From: Pseudomonas kilonensis
GTDB lineage: Bacteria > Pseudomonadota > Gammaproteobacteria > Pseudomonadales > Pseudomonadaceae
Assembly: GCF_001269885.1 (NCBI RefSeq)
Contig: NZ_LHVH01000024.1
Span: 496,001 to 560,000 of the forward strand
DNA: 64,000 nt
Reading direction: 5' to 3'
In this document: piece after piece, positions 1-7,933 of the stretch
Layout: every line of letters begins with the position of its first letter
How positions within the stretch are numbered: position 1 is the stretch's first letter
Notes under the pieces: generated by a model
Seen by the model: only the letters and a program-made list of their open reading frames with translations
Databases searched by the model: none
What the model was told of the DNA's origin: nothing
Made by a program: the position numbers and the translations under genes

Positions 1-1
1 G

Positions 2-940
2 CTGACGCAGTTCGACTCCAGCGTATTGGCATCCATTGATCTGAACGCCAAGCTCAAGGGCGTGGACGGTGAGGACCTGATCCTTGCCTACCGCGCCGAC
101 AGTCAGAGGCGCACCACGCAAATGAGTGGTCCGGATGGCGAATTGAACCTGAGCGTGGATCTGAAGAACAGCGCAATCCTGGGCGATGCCAAGCAACAGG
201 CCAACGCACTGAACAGCTACCTCGCCCAGTTTGAGCGAGTGCAGGAGCGTGGCAGCGCCAAGGTTGCCCTGATGGAGATGTTCAAGGACGCCTTCAGCGC
301 CATGAACAGCCACTATCCACAGGGCGTTACCCCGTCACAGTCACTGACCCGTAACGCGACGGACAAAGGCCTGCTGACTGGGCTGGCAGACTTCGAGGCG
401 TCCATCAAACAAACCAACAACGCGTCCAACCCGATGCGCCCGTCAGAAGTCGATAGCTTTGCTTATACCCTGTCGCAGAAAACTGTCGTTGCAGGTTCCA
501 TAATGAGCAATCGCAGCGTCGATCAAGTCCAGCAATCGAGTTTATCGGCCAGCTATCACAAGAGCCTGAAGGGCGGGAAAGCACCTGCGATAGGCAAAAC
601 GACCGACTCGCAGAACTATCTCTACGTACAAGTGCATGACGAGGCCCGCAGTTCGGCCAGCCTCGCCTACAAGGACGGCCGACTGAGCAAAGCCTCCGTC
701 ACGCAAAGCGCCAGCCAGGACACACGGACACAGAAGTACGTCATGGGCAAAATGATTGAAGAGACGGTGGTGCCGAAACAAGCTTCAGCCAGCCGCAGTC
801 ACTTGGTATTGCTGGAATACGCCGCCAAGCAAAGCAAGAAGTCCCAGGATGCGCAGGATCAATCCCTATTGAAGGAAGCGCTCGCTACCCTGCACAACTC
901 GGTGCTGCTGCAGGAAAACCCTTCGGCACTGGTGCGTTGA
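2..940 (+). CDS. Unrecognised protein, 5' end outside window
   Basis: The reading frame is open from base 2 to the TGA at 938-940, so this is the 3' part of a gene that begins upstream of the window. The TTG at 26 is probably an internal codon. About 312 residues are visible. They are hydrophilic and rich in Ala, Ser, Gln and Lys, with no stretch long enough for a membrane segment and no motif I can tie to a family. The middle holds several Met and Phe residues that could form a helical core, and the C-terminal third is Lys/Gln-rich. It is convergent with arsJ, so it is not part of the arsenic operon. I assign no function. That it is coding rests on the long uninterrupted frame and Pseudomonas-like codon use. 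Confidence 0.65.
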   Translation: MTQFDSSVLASIDLNAKLKGVDGEDLILAYRADSQRRTTQMSGPDGELNLSVDLKNSAILGDAKQQANALNSYLAQFERVQERGSAKVALMEMFKDAFSAMNSHYPQGVTPSQSLTRNATDKGLLTGLADFEASIKQTNNASNPMRPSEVDSFAYTLSQKTVVAGSIMSNRSVDQVQQSSLSASYHKSLKGGKAPAIGKTTDSQNYLYVQVHDEARSSASLAYKDGRLSKASVTQSASQDTRTQKYVMGKMIEETVVPKQASASRSHLVLLEYAAKQSKKSQDAQDQSLLKEALATLHNSVLLQENPSALVR

Positions 941-1039
941 AAGCAAAAGACAGTCGACTCGGCCTTCAAGATAAAAGTGGATAGCGCCTTCTACGCCAAG
1001 GCGTATCTGAGGGGGCCAACGCCGTCCTGCCTAGCGGCT

Positions 1040-2260
1040 TCAACTCGCCTCGGCATGCCTGGGTAAAGCGATGGAAATCAAGGCGGCCAGCAACACGAAT
1101 GCGCTTGATAGCCAAAGGCATGCGCCCAATCCAAACACCTGGTAAATCCAACCGGAGAGCACGGTGCCGATCAGGCGCCCCATGGCGTTCGACATGTAAT
1201 AGAACCCCACATCCAACGACACGCCGTCTTCCTTGGCGTAGGACACGATCAGGTAGCTGTGCAGCGACGAGTTCACGGCGAACAACGCCCCAAAAACCAT
1301 CAATCCACCCAACAGCACGACCTGTTGCGACAGCCCGGTCTTCAGCCCCAGCGCAATGGCCGCGGGCAAACCCGCCAGTAGCAGCGCCCACAAAAACGCC
1401 GCTCGACCGTCCGGCACGTGACCTCGTTTCTTTCCAGTGATGTTGGGCGCGAAGGACTGGACGATGCCGTAGCCAATCACCCAGGCAGCCAGGAAGCCAC
1501 CAACCTTCCAGAAATCCCAGCCGAACACGCTGCTCAGGTACACCGGCAAGGCCACCACGAACCAGACATCGCGGGCGCCGAACAGGAACATCCGCGCCGC
1601 CGAAAGGATGTTGATCGCCCGGCTCTTGGACAGGATGTCACGAAACCTGGGCTTGGCTTTGGCCTTGCCCAGGTCCTTCTTCAACAGGATCAAGCTACTG
1701 ATCCAAATCAGCGTCAGGCCACCTGCCATGGCCAGCAACGCGCCTTTGAAACCGAGCAATGCCAGCAAAGCTCCGCCAAGAAAGAAGCCGACACCCTTGA
1801 GCGCGTTCTTTGAGCCAGTGAGGATCGCCACCCATTGGTAGAGTTTGCCCTGTTGCCCATCGGGGACCAGAAGTTTGATGGAGCTTTTGGCGCTCATCTT
1901 GTTCAGGTCCTTGGCGATCCCGGACAACGCCTGAGCCCCCATCACCCAAGGGATGGTCAGCCAAGCGACCGGCACTGTCAGCATCAACAGCGCCGCCACC
2001 TGGAGGCCCAGCCCGATGTTCATGGTTCGGTTCAGGCCCAGCCGGGCGCCGAGGTAACCACCCACCAGGTTGGTGATCACGCCAAAGAGTTCGTAGAACA
2101 AAAACAACGCCGCGATTTGCAGCGGGCTGTAGCCCAACGCGTGAAAGTGCAGCACCACCAACATGCGCAAAGCGCCGTCGGTGAGGGTGAAGGCCCAGTA
2201 GTTACCCGTCACGAGCAGGTACTGCCGCACTGACGGCGCAAGGGCTGACAACGCTTTCAT
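1040..2260 (-). CDS. arsJ: ArsJ, MFS exporter of 1-arseno-3-phosphoglycerate
   Basis: A 406-residue inner-membrane protein of the major facilitator superfamily, with about a dozen hydrophobic segments. ArsJ proteins expel 1-arseno-3-phosphoglycerate, the unstable organoarsenical made when GAPDH uses arsenate instead of phosphate. The product then breaks down outside the cell, giving net arsenate efflux. The assignment rests on sequence character and above all on the gene directly upstream, a GAPDH of the ArsJ-associated type that ends 9 bases before this start. A GGAG ribosome site lies in that gap, so the two are translationally close. It is the last gene of the minus-strand arsR-arsH-gapdh-arsJ set. 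No arsB or acr3 efflux gene is present nearby, so ArsJ would be the only arsenic exporter in view. Confidence 0.92.
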   Translation of the reverse strand: MKALSALAPSVRQYLLVTGNYWAFTLTDGALRMLVVLHFHALGYSPLQIAALFLFYELFGVITNLVGGYLGARLGLNRTMNIGLGLQVAALLMLTVPVAWLTIPWVMGAQALSGIAKDLNKMSAKSSIKLLVPDGQQGKLYQWVAILTGSKNALKGVGFFLGGALLALLGFKGALLAMAGGLTLIWISSLILLKKDLGKAKAKPRFRDILSKSRAINILSAARMFLFGARDVWFVVALPVYLSSVFGWDFWKVGGFLAAWVIGYGIVQSFAPNITGKKRGHVPDGRAAFLWALLLAGLPAAIALGLKTGLSQQVVLLGGLMVFGALFAVNSSLHSYLIVSYAKEDGVSLDVGFYYMSNAMGRLIGTVLSGWIYQVFGLGACLWLSSAFVLLAALISIALPRHAEAS

Positions 2261-2269
2261 GGCCGCTCC

Positions 2270-3274
2270 TCAGACTGCCAGACCGACCATTCTGGCCAGT
2301 TCGACCGTGCGGTTGGCATAGCCCCACTCGTTGTCATACCAGGCGTAAAGTTTGACCTGGGTGCCGTTGATGACCATGGTCGACAGCGCATCGATGATCG
2401 ATGAACGCGGGTCGGTACGGTAGTCGATGGACACCAGCGGGCGCTCCTCAAAACCGAGGATGTCTTTGAGCTCATTCTCGGCAGCGTCCTTGAGCAACTG
2501 ATTGACCTCTTCGACGGTGGTGGCCCGTTCGACTTCAAAGACACAATCAGTCAGCGACGCATTGGCCAGCGGCACACGTACGGCGTGACCATTGAGGCGC
2601 CCACGCAGCTCCGGGAAGATTTCGGCAATGGCGGTGGCCGAGCCGGTACTGGTTGGAATCAGGCTCATGCCGCTGGCACGCGCACGACGCAGATCCTTGT
2701 GTGGCTGATCGAGAATGCTCTGGGTGTTGGTCAGGTCGTGAATGGTGGTGATCGAACCGTGGCGAATGCCCAGCTTTTCATGGATGACTTTCACGACGGG
2801 GGCCAGGCAATTAGTGGTGCACGAGGCAGCGGTGACGATACGGTGCTGCGCCGGGTCGAACAGGTGCTGGTTGACGCCCATGACGACGTTCAACGCACCT
2901 TTTTCCTTCACCGGAGCGCACACCACCACACGCTTGACCCCCTGGGCCAGGTAAGCCTGCAGCACTGCGACGGTTTTCATCTTGCCGCTGGCTTCAATCA
3001 CCAGATCGCAGCCCGACCAATCTGTGTCGACGATCGCCTTGTTGGCCGTGACTTTGATCCGCTTATTGTCGATGACGACGCTGTCGCCTTCGGCGCGGGC
3101 TTCGTTGTTCCAACGGCCATGCACCGAGTCGAAGTTGATCAGGTGAGCATGAGTGGCCGCGTCACCCGCTGGATCGTTGATCTGCACGAATTCGAACTCA
3201 GGCCAACTCCAGGCAGCCCGCAGAGCGAGGCGACCGATACGACCAAAACCATTGATGCCAACTTTGATAGTCAT
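2270..3274 (-). CDS. ArsJ-associated glyceraldehyde-3-phosphate dehydrogenase
   Basis: A 334-residue GAPDH. An N-terminal Rossmann motif GINGFGRIGR binds NAD, the catalytic cysteine lies in ASCTTNC near residue 154, and the catalytic histidine in TTIHDLTN lies near residue 180. In arsenic clusters this paralogue takes glyceraldehyde-3-phosphate plus arsenate to 1-arseno-3-phosphoglycerate, which ArsJ exports. The position between arsH and arsJ, with a 9-base gap to arsJ, argues for this role rather than central glycolysis. The gap to arsH upstream is 74 bases. Length and active-site residues are normal for the family, so the enzyme should be functional. What I infer, not see, is its preference for the arsenate reaction: the same fold serves phosphate. 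Confidence 0.92.
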   Translation of the reverse strand: MTIKVGINGFGRIGRLALRAAWSWPEFEFVQINDPAGDAATHAHLINFDSVHGRWNNEARAEGDSVVIDNKRIKVTANKAIVDTDWSGCDLVIEASGKMKTVAVLQAYLAQGVKRVVVCAPVKEKGALNVVMGVNQHLFDPAQHRIVTAASCTTNCLAPVVKVIHEKLGIRHGSITTIHDLTNTQSILDQPHKDLRRARASGMSLIPTSTGSATAIAEIFPELRGRLNGHAVRVPLANASLTDCVFEVERATTVEEVNQLLKDAAENELKDILGFEERPLVSIDYRTDPRSSIIDALSTMVINGTQVKLYAWYDNEWGYANRTVELARMVGLAV

Positions 3275-3348
3275 GTTGTTGTGCTCTGTATCTGTTGTGA
3301 GTGGGCGTTCGACTGGGTGTCGAACGGGCCGATGTATGCGATATGGGG

Positions 3349-4065
3349 TCAGATAGAACGCTGATTGACACGTTTCATGAGTTCTTGCGCCGATTCCTTG
3401 CGCTCGGAATAACGATCAACCAGATAGTCCTGACGGTCGCGAAGCAGCAGCGTGAACTTCACCAACTCCTCCATCACATCCACGACACGGTCGTAGAACG
3501 GCGAAGGTTTCATCCGACCGTTATCGTCGAACTCCATGTAGGCCTTCGGCACGGAAGACTGGTTGGGAATGGTGAACATGCGCATCCAACGTCCCAGTAC
3601 CCGCAGTTGGTTGACCACGTTGAACGACTGCGAACCGCCGCACACCTGCATGACGGCAAGGGTCTTGCCCTGGGTCGGACGTACCGCGCCCATTGCAAGT
3701 GGCACCCAATCAATCTGCGCTTTGAACACTGCGCTCATGTTTCCGTGGCGCTCCGGAGAGCACCAGACCTGTCCCTCGGACCACAACACCAAGTCGCGCA
3801 GTTCTTTCACACGCGGATGATCGTCGGGCGCGTCATCGGGCAGTGGCAAACCTGACGGATTGAAAATCCGCGTCTCGGCGCCGAGGTGCTCCAGCAACCG
3901 AGCAGCCTCCTCCACCAGCAGACGACTGAAGGAACGCTCACGGGTGGATCCGTACAGCAGCAAAATGCGCGGCTTGTGGATGGAGGTCTCTTCGATACCG
4001 AGTTTGTCCGCCGAGGGGAGATCAACCAGCTCAGTATCGAGCTGGGGAATAGGGTCATCAAACAT
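3349..4065 (-). CDS. arsH: ArsH, NADPH-dependent FMN oxidoreductase for organoarsenicals
   Basis: A 238-residue flavodoxin-like protein with the ArsH signature: LLYGSTRERSFSR near residues 36-48 for FMN phosphate binding, a CSPERHGNMSAVFK segment, and a C-terminal ERKESAQELMKRV helix. Family members oxidise trivalent methyl- and aryl-arsenicals to the less toxic pentavalent forms using NADPH and FMN in the cytoplasm. I chose the ATG at 4065, giving MFDDPIPQLD, because AGGA lies 8 bases before it; an in-frame start 18 bases earlier lacks a ribosome site. It is the first structural gene after arsR (stop at 4113) and is followed by the arsenic GAPDH. ArsH beside ArsJ suggests defence against both arsenate and organic arsenicals. 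Confidence 0.93.
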   Translation of the reverse strand: MFDDPIPQLDTELVDLPSADKLGIEETSIHKPRILLLYGSTRERSFSRLLVEEAARLLEHLGAETRIFNPSGLPLPDDAPDDHPRVKELRDLVLWSEGQVWCSPERHGNMSAVFKAQIDWVPLAMGAVRPTQGKTLAVMQVCGGSQSFNVVNQLRVLGRWMRMFTIPNQSSVPKAYMEFDDNGRMKPSPFYDRVVDVMEELVKFTLLLRDRQDYLVDRYSERKESAQELMKRVNQRSI

Positions 4066-4112
4066 CGTCTTTGTCCTGCGCAATTATTCCGAAGGCGTCG
4101 TCGAAGGCGTAA

Positions 4113-4484
4113 TCAGGCGGTCTGGCTTTCGCAGCAAACGGCTGCACGCACAGGGCGATCACCCATTCCATCCAGGCGTTTGGCATCAGGGCTTAACCAG
4201 TGCTTGTTGCTTTCCAGCGTCGTGGTCAGCACGTGATGAACCCAATCGGGGAGATTCGGGTGCAGTCGGTAATACACCCATTGGCCTTGCCGACGGTCCG
4301 ACAACAGGCCGCAAGTACGCAACTGCGCCAGGTGCCTGGAGACCTTTGGCTGACTCTGGTTCAACGCGCAGGTCAGCTCGCAAACACAAAGCTCTCCTTC
4401 ACGAGTGATGAGCAGCATGGTGCGCACGCGAGTGTCATCAGCCAGGCATTTGAAAACAGTGACGGGTGTCAGATGGTCAGCCAT
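4113..4484 (-). CDS. arsR: ArsR-family arsenite-responsive repressor
   Basis: A 123-residue winged-helix repressor that should control the downstream arsH-gapdh-arsJ genes. The As(III) site is the canonical ELCVCELTC at residues 31-39, with Cys33, Cys35 and Cys39, placed at the start of the DNA-recognition helix region (SQPKVSRHLAQL). Arsenite binding to these thiols releases the protein from DNA. I take the ATG at 4484 (MADHLTPV) with GAGA upstream; a GTG 24 bases earlier is possible but adds an atypical leader. A dyad at 4540-4563 lies about 55 bases upstream of the start and is the obvious operator. Its cysteine layout differs completely from that of the second ArsR at 5714-6061, so the two probably sense arsenic independently. 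Confidence 0.93.
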   Translation of the reverse strand: MADHLTPVTVFKCLADDTRVRTMLLITREGELCVCELTCALNQSQPKVSRHLAQLRTCGLLSDRRQGQWVYYRLHPNLPDWVHHVLTTTLESNKHWLSPDAKRLDGMGDRPVRAAVCCESQTA

Positions 4485-4539
4485 ATCGATTCTCAGCGAA
4501 CAGGACACGCGCTTTGCTGGCCATTGTGAAGCCTCGATT

Positions 4540-4563
4540 CATATACGGTTTTTCGAATATATG
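4540..4563 (-). promoter_or_regulatory. Probable ArsR operator
   Basis: A dyad CATATA-N12-TATATG upstream of arsR. The same stretch also reads as two imperfect direct repeats of about 19 bases (4543-4559 and 4560-4577, sharing GGTTTT-CGAATA). A/T-rich dyads of this kind are typical ArsR sites. I could not fix a convincing -35/-10 pair; TATATT or TATATG on the minus strand inside the dyad may be the -10. Confidence 0.55.
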
Positions 4564-4616
4564 GTTTTGCGAATAATAGATAAACCCCTCCCATCGGAAA
4601 ACTCGAAAGCTGCCTG

Positions 4617-5675
4617 CTAAACAGGCACATCGCGAACAAATCGCATCAAGCTGGGCATGATGTAGGCCGCATCCTGGCCGACACCCCTGAGTGTCGCTGA
4701 AGCAAAATTCCGTTGTTTCGGCAGACCGACAAAATACAGCCCAGGCAGGTGCTTCGCCTGCCCGTTACGATGAGCCCAATATTCATCGCTTGGGCATTCC
4801 AACCCGCTCAAAAATTTCAGGTTCGGGCGAAATCCTGTAGCAAACACCAAACTATCAACCTCAGTGTGCTGCCCATCAGACCAGATCACGCCGGTTGGGG
4901 TTATCGCCTCGAACATCGGCTTACGCTCGAAAAGCCTTTGCTTGAGGGCTCGACGATAGATGCCGTCATCAAGCACCGGCGTACTTTGATCACTCAACCA
5001 ACGGGTCTTTTCCAACCCTGACCACTTCAACCACGTGTGAAAATCCAGGCCGAGTATCTTTTGCGGAAAAAACCGAATGGGCTCCCTGCTTGCCAGCACG
5101 ACGTTGCTCACATGGGCCAGTTCATAAGCAATTTGAACAGCCGAGTTTGCAGCACCGACCACAACCACTCGCTGCCCACCAAAGCCATCGGCATTTCGAT
5201 ATTCCGCGCTGTGCAAACTGCGCCCAAGAAAGCCCTGAAGCCCTTGAATATCGGGAATGAAAGGCTGATTGAATCCTCCCGTGCAGACGATCAGCGCCTT
5301 GGAGCAAAAGTTTTCCCCATCGTCCGTTTGAAGCTGAAACAGCCCGCGCTCTCTGCGTACATGCTGTACGCGGGTGTACTGACGAATTGGCAATTTGAAT
5401 GCCTTTGCATAGTCTTCCAGATAGCGCACGACCTCATCACGAAGCGGGTAATGACCAGGTTCCGCCGGGAAGCGCATGCCCGGTAATGACGAGTAAGCCG
5501 CTGGAGAAAAAAGCTTCAAACTGTCGTAGTAATTGCGCCAATTCCCTCCCGGAGATCGCTCAGCATCCAGAATCAGGAACCTGAGGTTGTGCTGCTGTAA
5601 GTGCCAACCGCACGCTAATCCTGCCTGGCCCGCGCCAATCACGATGACATCCAGGACTTCATTCGTTACATTCAT
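4617..5675 (-). CDS. arsO: ArsO-like NAD(P)H-dependent flavin monooxygenase
   Basis: A 352-residue flavoprotein of the flavin-containing monooxygenase type. The FAD motif VIGAGQAGLACG is at residues 11-22, a second dinucleotide motif VVVGAANSAVQIAYE lies near residue 170, and a VFATGFRPN segment sits near residue 290. Proteins of this kind found with ars genes are called ArsO and are presumed to oxidise an arsenical, though the substrate is not established. I start at the ATG at 5675; the open frame extends 57 bases further but would overlap the upstream regulator. The gene follows arsR2 with a 38-base gap and points the same way, so co-transcription is likely. A direct repeat of ATGCAC lies just before the start. 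It could instead be a general Baeyer-Villiger-type enzyme, but the context favours arsenic. Confidence 0.8.
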   Translation of the reverse strand: MNVTNEVLDVIVIGAGQAGLACGWHLQQHNLRFLILDAERSPGGNWRNYYDSLKLFSPAAYSSLPGMRFPAEPGHYPLRDEVVRYLEDYAKAFKLPIRQYTRVQHVRRERGLFQLQTDDGENFCSKALIVCTGGFNQPFIPDIQGLQGFLGRSLHSAEYRNADGFGGQRVVVVGAANSAVQIAYELAHVSNVVLASREPIRFFPQKILGLDFHTWLKWSGLEKTRWLSDQSTPVLDDGIYRRALKQRLFERKPMFEAITPTGVIWSDGQHTEVDSLVFATGFRPNLKFLSGLECPSDEYWAHRNGQAKHLPGLYFVGLPKQRNFASATLRGVGQDAAYIMPSLMRFVRDVPV

Positions 5676-5713
5676 ATATGCACACTCATGCACACTACAA
5701 GGCAAAAAAAATA

Positions 5714-6061
5714 TCAGGACGTACCTGGGCAACAGAACGGGGCCAGGCTTTTCATATGCTCAAGAATGGCTTCGAGGCGGGCCACCACCGCCGGACCATC
5801 CACCTCGTAGAACATCTGCCTGCTGACCTTGGTGCCGCGGACGATACCTGCCTCTAACAGCACTTGCAGATGTCGGGAAACAACTGAACGTTCCTGGGGT
5901 AATCCTTGGGCAATTTCGGCGATATCGGCGCGCCCCAGTTGCATCACACGCTTGAGCACAGCGACACGCGAAGGCTCGCAAAGTGCCTTGAAGAAAGCGC
6001 CATCGAGCGACTCGATGGCGGCGTCAATTGCGCGGGTTCGGTGAAGGATTCGATCAGTCAT
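5714..6061 (-). CDS. ArsR/SmtB-family regulator with a C-terminal Cys-Cys pair
   Basis: A 115-residue winged-helix repressor, different from the other ArsR in this window. The helix-turn-helix segment is DIAEIAQGLPQERSVVSRHL. It lacks the CVC metal motif in the recognition helix. Instead it has Cys28 and the adjacent Cys110-Cys111 near its end, a plausible three-thiol arsenite site like other non-canonical ArsR proteins. The ATG at 6061 has no ribosome site, but a strong promoter ends 7 bases before it, so the message is probably leaderless. The ArsO-like gene follows 38 bases downstream. A GTG 30 bases earlier is open in frame but lies inside the promoter. I infer arsenite or methylarsenite sensing from the neighbours; the inducer is not shown by sequence. 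Confidence 0.85.
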   Translation of the reverse strand: MTDRILHRTRAIDAAIESLDGAFFKALCEPSRVAVLKRVMQLGRADIAEIAQGLPQERSVVSRHLQVLLEAGIVRGTKVSRQMFYEVDGPAVVARLEAILEHMKSLAPFCCPGTS

Positions 6062-6063
6062 GC

Positions 6064-6098
6064 AACCGACTATATGTGCATGCTTATGCACGCGTCAA
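6064..6098 (-). promoter_or_regulatory. arsR2 promoter with operator inside the spacer
   Basis: On the minus strand: TTGACG, 18 bases, TATAGT, then 7 bases to the ATG of the regulator. The spacer contains the perfect dyad GTGCAT-AAGC-ATGCAC (6076-6091), so a bound repressor would block RNA polymerase directly. The expected transcription start falls on or next to the ATG. A related half-site pair, GTGCAT-N4-GTGCAT, precedes the ArsO-like gene at 5678-5693. Confidence 0.7.
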
Positions 6099-6155
6099 TA
6101 CTCTGCAATGACATGCCCTCCCCCCAGGCAGTGCGCTTTCTGGAAGGCCTACAGC

Positions 6156-6599
6156 CTAGGGCGCGAGATGTCCGTACCCGGCTGCACGGGTGAAGTCGGC
6201 CAGATGCCAAATATCACCGTTCGCCCCCCAAGTACCATCGACCACATCCTGGATCTGTATTGAGGTCAGCAACTGGCGCTGATCCTCCGTTGTCAGGCTC
6301 GATTGTATTGCGCAATGCAATTCACGCACGTAGCGCTGGCGCATCGGCGCATCAAGAACGCCGGCAGGCACCTTGACGATGACAATGCATGGAACGGCCC
6401 TGGCATGAGGAGCAACGCCTCCGCACAGCCATTCATCGGCCTGAATTTCCTCAATGAGCACCCAGCACAAAGCACGCTGCTGAGGAGCATCGCCCATGTG
6501 TTCATTAAGCATTGCCACGTCGCTCACGCTTCGAAGCAGTTGTTGGCGCTGTGGCTGATTGAAAGCGCCCGTAGGCACCTTGATCAAGATGTTTGGCAT
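6156..6599 (-). CDS. Fused tautomerase-superfamily protein
   Basis: A 147-residue protein made of two tandem 4-oxalocrotonate-tautomerase-like repeats. Each begins with a beta strand of the same pattern: MPNILIKVPTGAF at residue 1 and PCIVIVKVPAGVL near residue 70, each followed by a helix (QPQRQQLLRSV; APMRQRYVREL). The N-terminal proline after Met is the general base of this superfamily and is present, so catalysis is plausible. The second copy has an internal Pro at the equivalent place. Single 4-OT subunits are about 62 residues, so this is a gene-fusion form. It is divergent from the AraC-type regulator at 6695, with 95 bases between starts, which suggests that regulator controls it. The substrate cannot be read from the sequence. 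Confidence 0.75.
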   Translation of the reverse strand: MPNILIKVPTGAFNQPQRQQLLRSVSDVAMLNEHMGDAPQQRALCWVLIEEIQADEWLCGGVAPHARAVPCIVIVKVPAGVLDAPMRQRYVRELHCAIQSSLTTEDQRQLLTSIQIQDVVDGTWGANGDIWHLADFTRAAGYGHLAP

Positions 6600-6694
6600 G
6601 GCGAAACCTCACTGTTAACTGGAAGCGCCATTGGGCCAGTTATCTCTCCACGCCATAAGCGACCGATTCGTCTTCTTTCGGGCATAATCGGACA

Positions 6695-7657
6695 ATGTAC
6701 GATTTCACTGTTCTAGTCTTTCCCGAGTCGTTCGCCTCAAGCGTCGCGGCCACCCTGGACATCCTCGGCACCGCCGCGACACTTGCGCAGCGCCAAGGCC
6801 TTGCCGTGCCACGCTGGCGAGTTTGCGGGCCGCAGCCAGGGCTGATTACGCTAGGGCAAGGCATGCAACTGTTGGTCGACGAACTGACGACAGACGTCGA
6901 GGACAACTCCTGCTGGGTCATTCCGGGCCTTGGCATCAGCGACCTCGACGCGCTGCTGCAGCGTCTTGAGCAAGACTGGGTACTGCAGACACTGCCAGCG
7001 CTGAGGGCACATGTGAATGAAGGCAAGGAGATTGCCGCCTCGTGCTCGGCTGTCTTTCTCCTGCATGCCGCAGGATTGCTGGACGGTCGAAAGGTAACGA
7101 CCTCCTGGTGGCTCGCCCCTTGGCTGTCGAGCATTGCGCCTGACTGCATCGTCGACCCCAACGTCATGGTGCTTTGCGACCCACCCTTGACGACCGCCGG
7201 CGCAGCCTTCGCGCAAACTGACCTGATGTTGCACCTGCTGCGCAGACGCCTGTCGCCGACGCTCGCCGACTATGTGGGCAAGGCTCTTCTACTCGACGGC
7301 CGACAGTTGCAATCCCCATTCATCAACCCAGCGATCATGGCCCGGGGCAATACACTGGTCGCCAACCTCACCGCTTACATAGAAGCCTGCCTGCCCCACC
7401 CTCCCAGCGTTCCGAGCCTTGCAGCGTACGTCGGCATGTCTGAGCGAACGCTGTCCCGGCACCTTCGAAAAGCAACCGGCCTTTCAACCCAATATTTGAT
7501 CCAGCGTGTGCAGCTGAACAGGGCCCGCGTGCTACTGGAAACCAGCAGACACTCCGTTGAATCTATCGCCGAGCAGGTGGGATACCAGGATGCCACGGCC
7601 CTACGGCGACTTATGCGCCGCCTGTTGAACGCATCCCCAAGACAACTGCGCCAGTAG
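6695..7657 (+). CDS. GlxA-family AraC-type transcriptional regulator
   Basis: A 320-residue regulator with two parts. Residues 1 to about 170 form a DJ-1/PfpI-like domain (FTVLVFPESFASSVAATLDIL at the start, and EIAASCSAVFLLHAAGLL with the nucleophile-elbow Cys near residue 115). Residues about 215-320 form an AraC DNA-binding domain with two helix-turn-helix units (SLAAYVGMSERTLSRHLRKATG; SIAEQVGYQDATALRRLMRR). Such proteins usually activate catabolic or transport genes in response to small metabolites. It is divergent from the fused tautomerase, its most likely target. No strong ribosome site precedes the ATG. A terminator-like hairpin lies about 200 bases after the stop. Confidence 0.85.
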   Translation: MYDFTVLVFPESFASSVAATLDILGTAATLAQRQGLAVPRWRVCGPQPGLITLGQGMQLLVDELTTDVEDNSCWVIPGLGISDLDALLQRLEQDWVLQTLPALRAHVNEGKEIAASCSAVFLLHAAGLLDGRKVTTSWWLAPWLSSIAPDCIVDPNVMVLCDPPLTTAGAAFAQTDLMLHLLRRRLSPTLADYVGKALLLDGRQLQSPFINPAIMARGNTLVANLTAYIEACLPHPPSVPSLAAYVGMSERTLSRHLRKATGLSTQYLIQRVQLNRARVLLETSRHSVESIAEQVGYQDATALRRLMRRLLNASPRQLRQ

Positions 7658-7664
7658 CTCAAAT

Positions 7665-7793
7665 GAGTACCGCACGAAGCGCATCTACCTCCGCGAGCCT
7701 CTGACCAACGTGCTGGAGCTGGACTTTCCTGCTTCCACACCGCAACCGCCAGCCTGCGCGCCGCTGAAGAGCGAGAGCAACCGCACAGTCTGA
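7665..7793 (+). pseudogene. Short unassigned coding remnant
   Basis: A 42-codon open stretch ending in TGA at 7791-7793, with no start codon or ribosome site and overlapping nothing else. The residues (YRTKRIYLREPLTN..., then a Pro-rich tail) look like the C-terminal end of a protein whose upstream part is missing. It lies in the same small patch as the integrase remnant and may be island debris. Family unknown. Confidence 0.25.
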
Positions 7794-7861
7794 TGACGAG
7801 CCCTAGTCCAAACTGATCTCAATGTCTTCTGGGAATACGAGCTTTCCATACCAGCCGTGCC

Positions 7862-7884
7862 CGGCCGTAAGAATGGCCGTTTTT
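7862..7884 (+). terminator. Probable intrinsic terminator
   Basis: CGGCC (7862-7866) pairs with GGCCG (7875-7879) around an 8-base loop, followed by five T. It could end transcripts from the AraC-type gene or the remnant after it. Confidence 0.5.
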
Positions 7885-7933
7885 ATTGGCGCTCGCTGCA
7901 ATCGAATGCCTACAAGTGCTTACCAAGAGCCAA

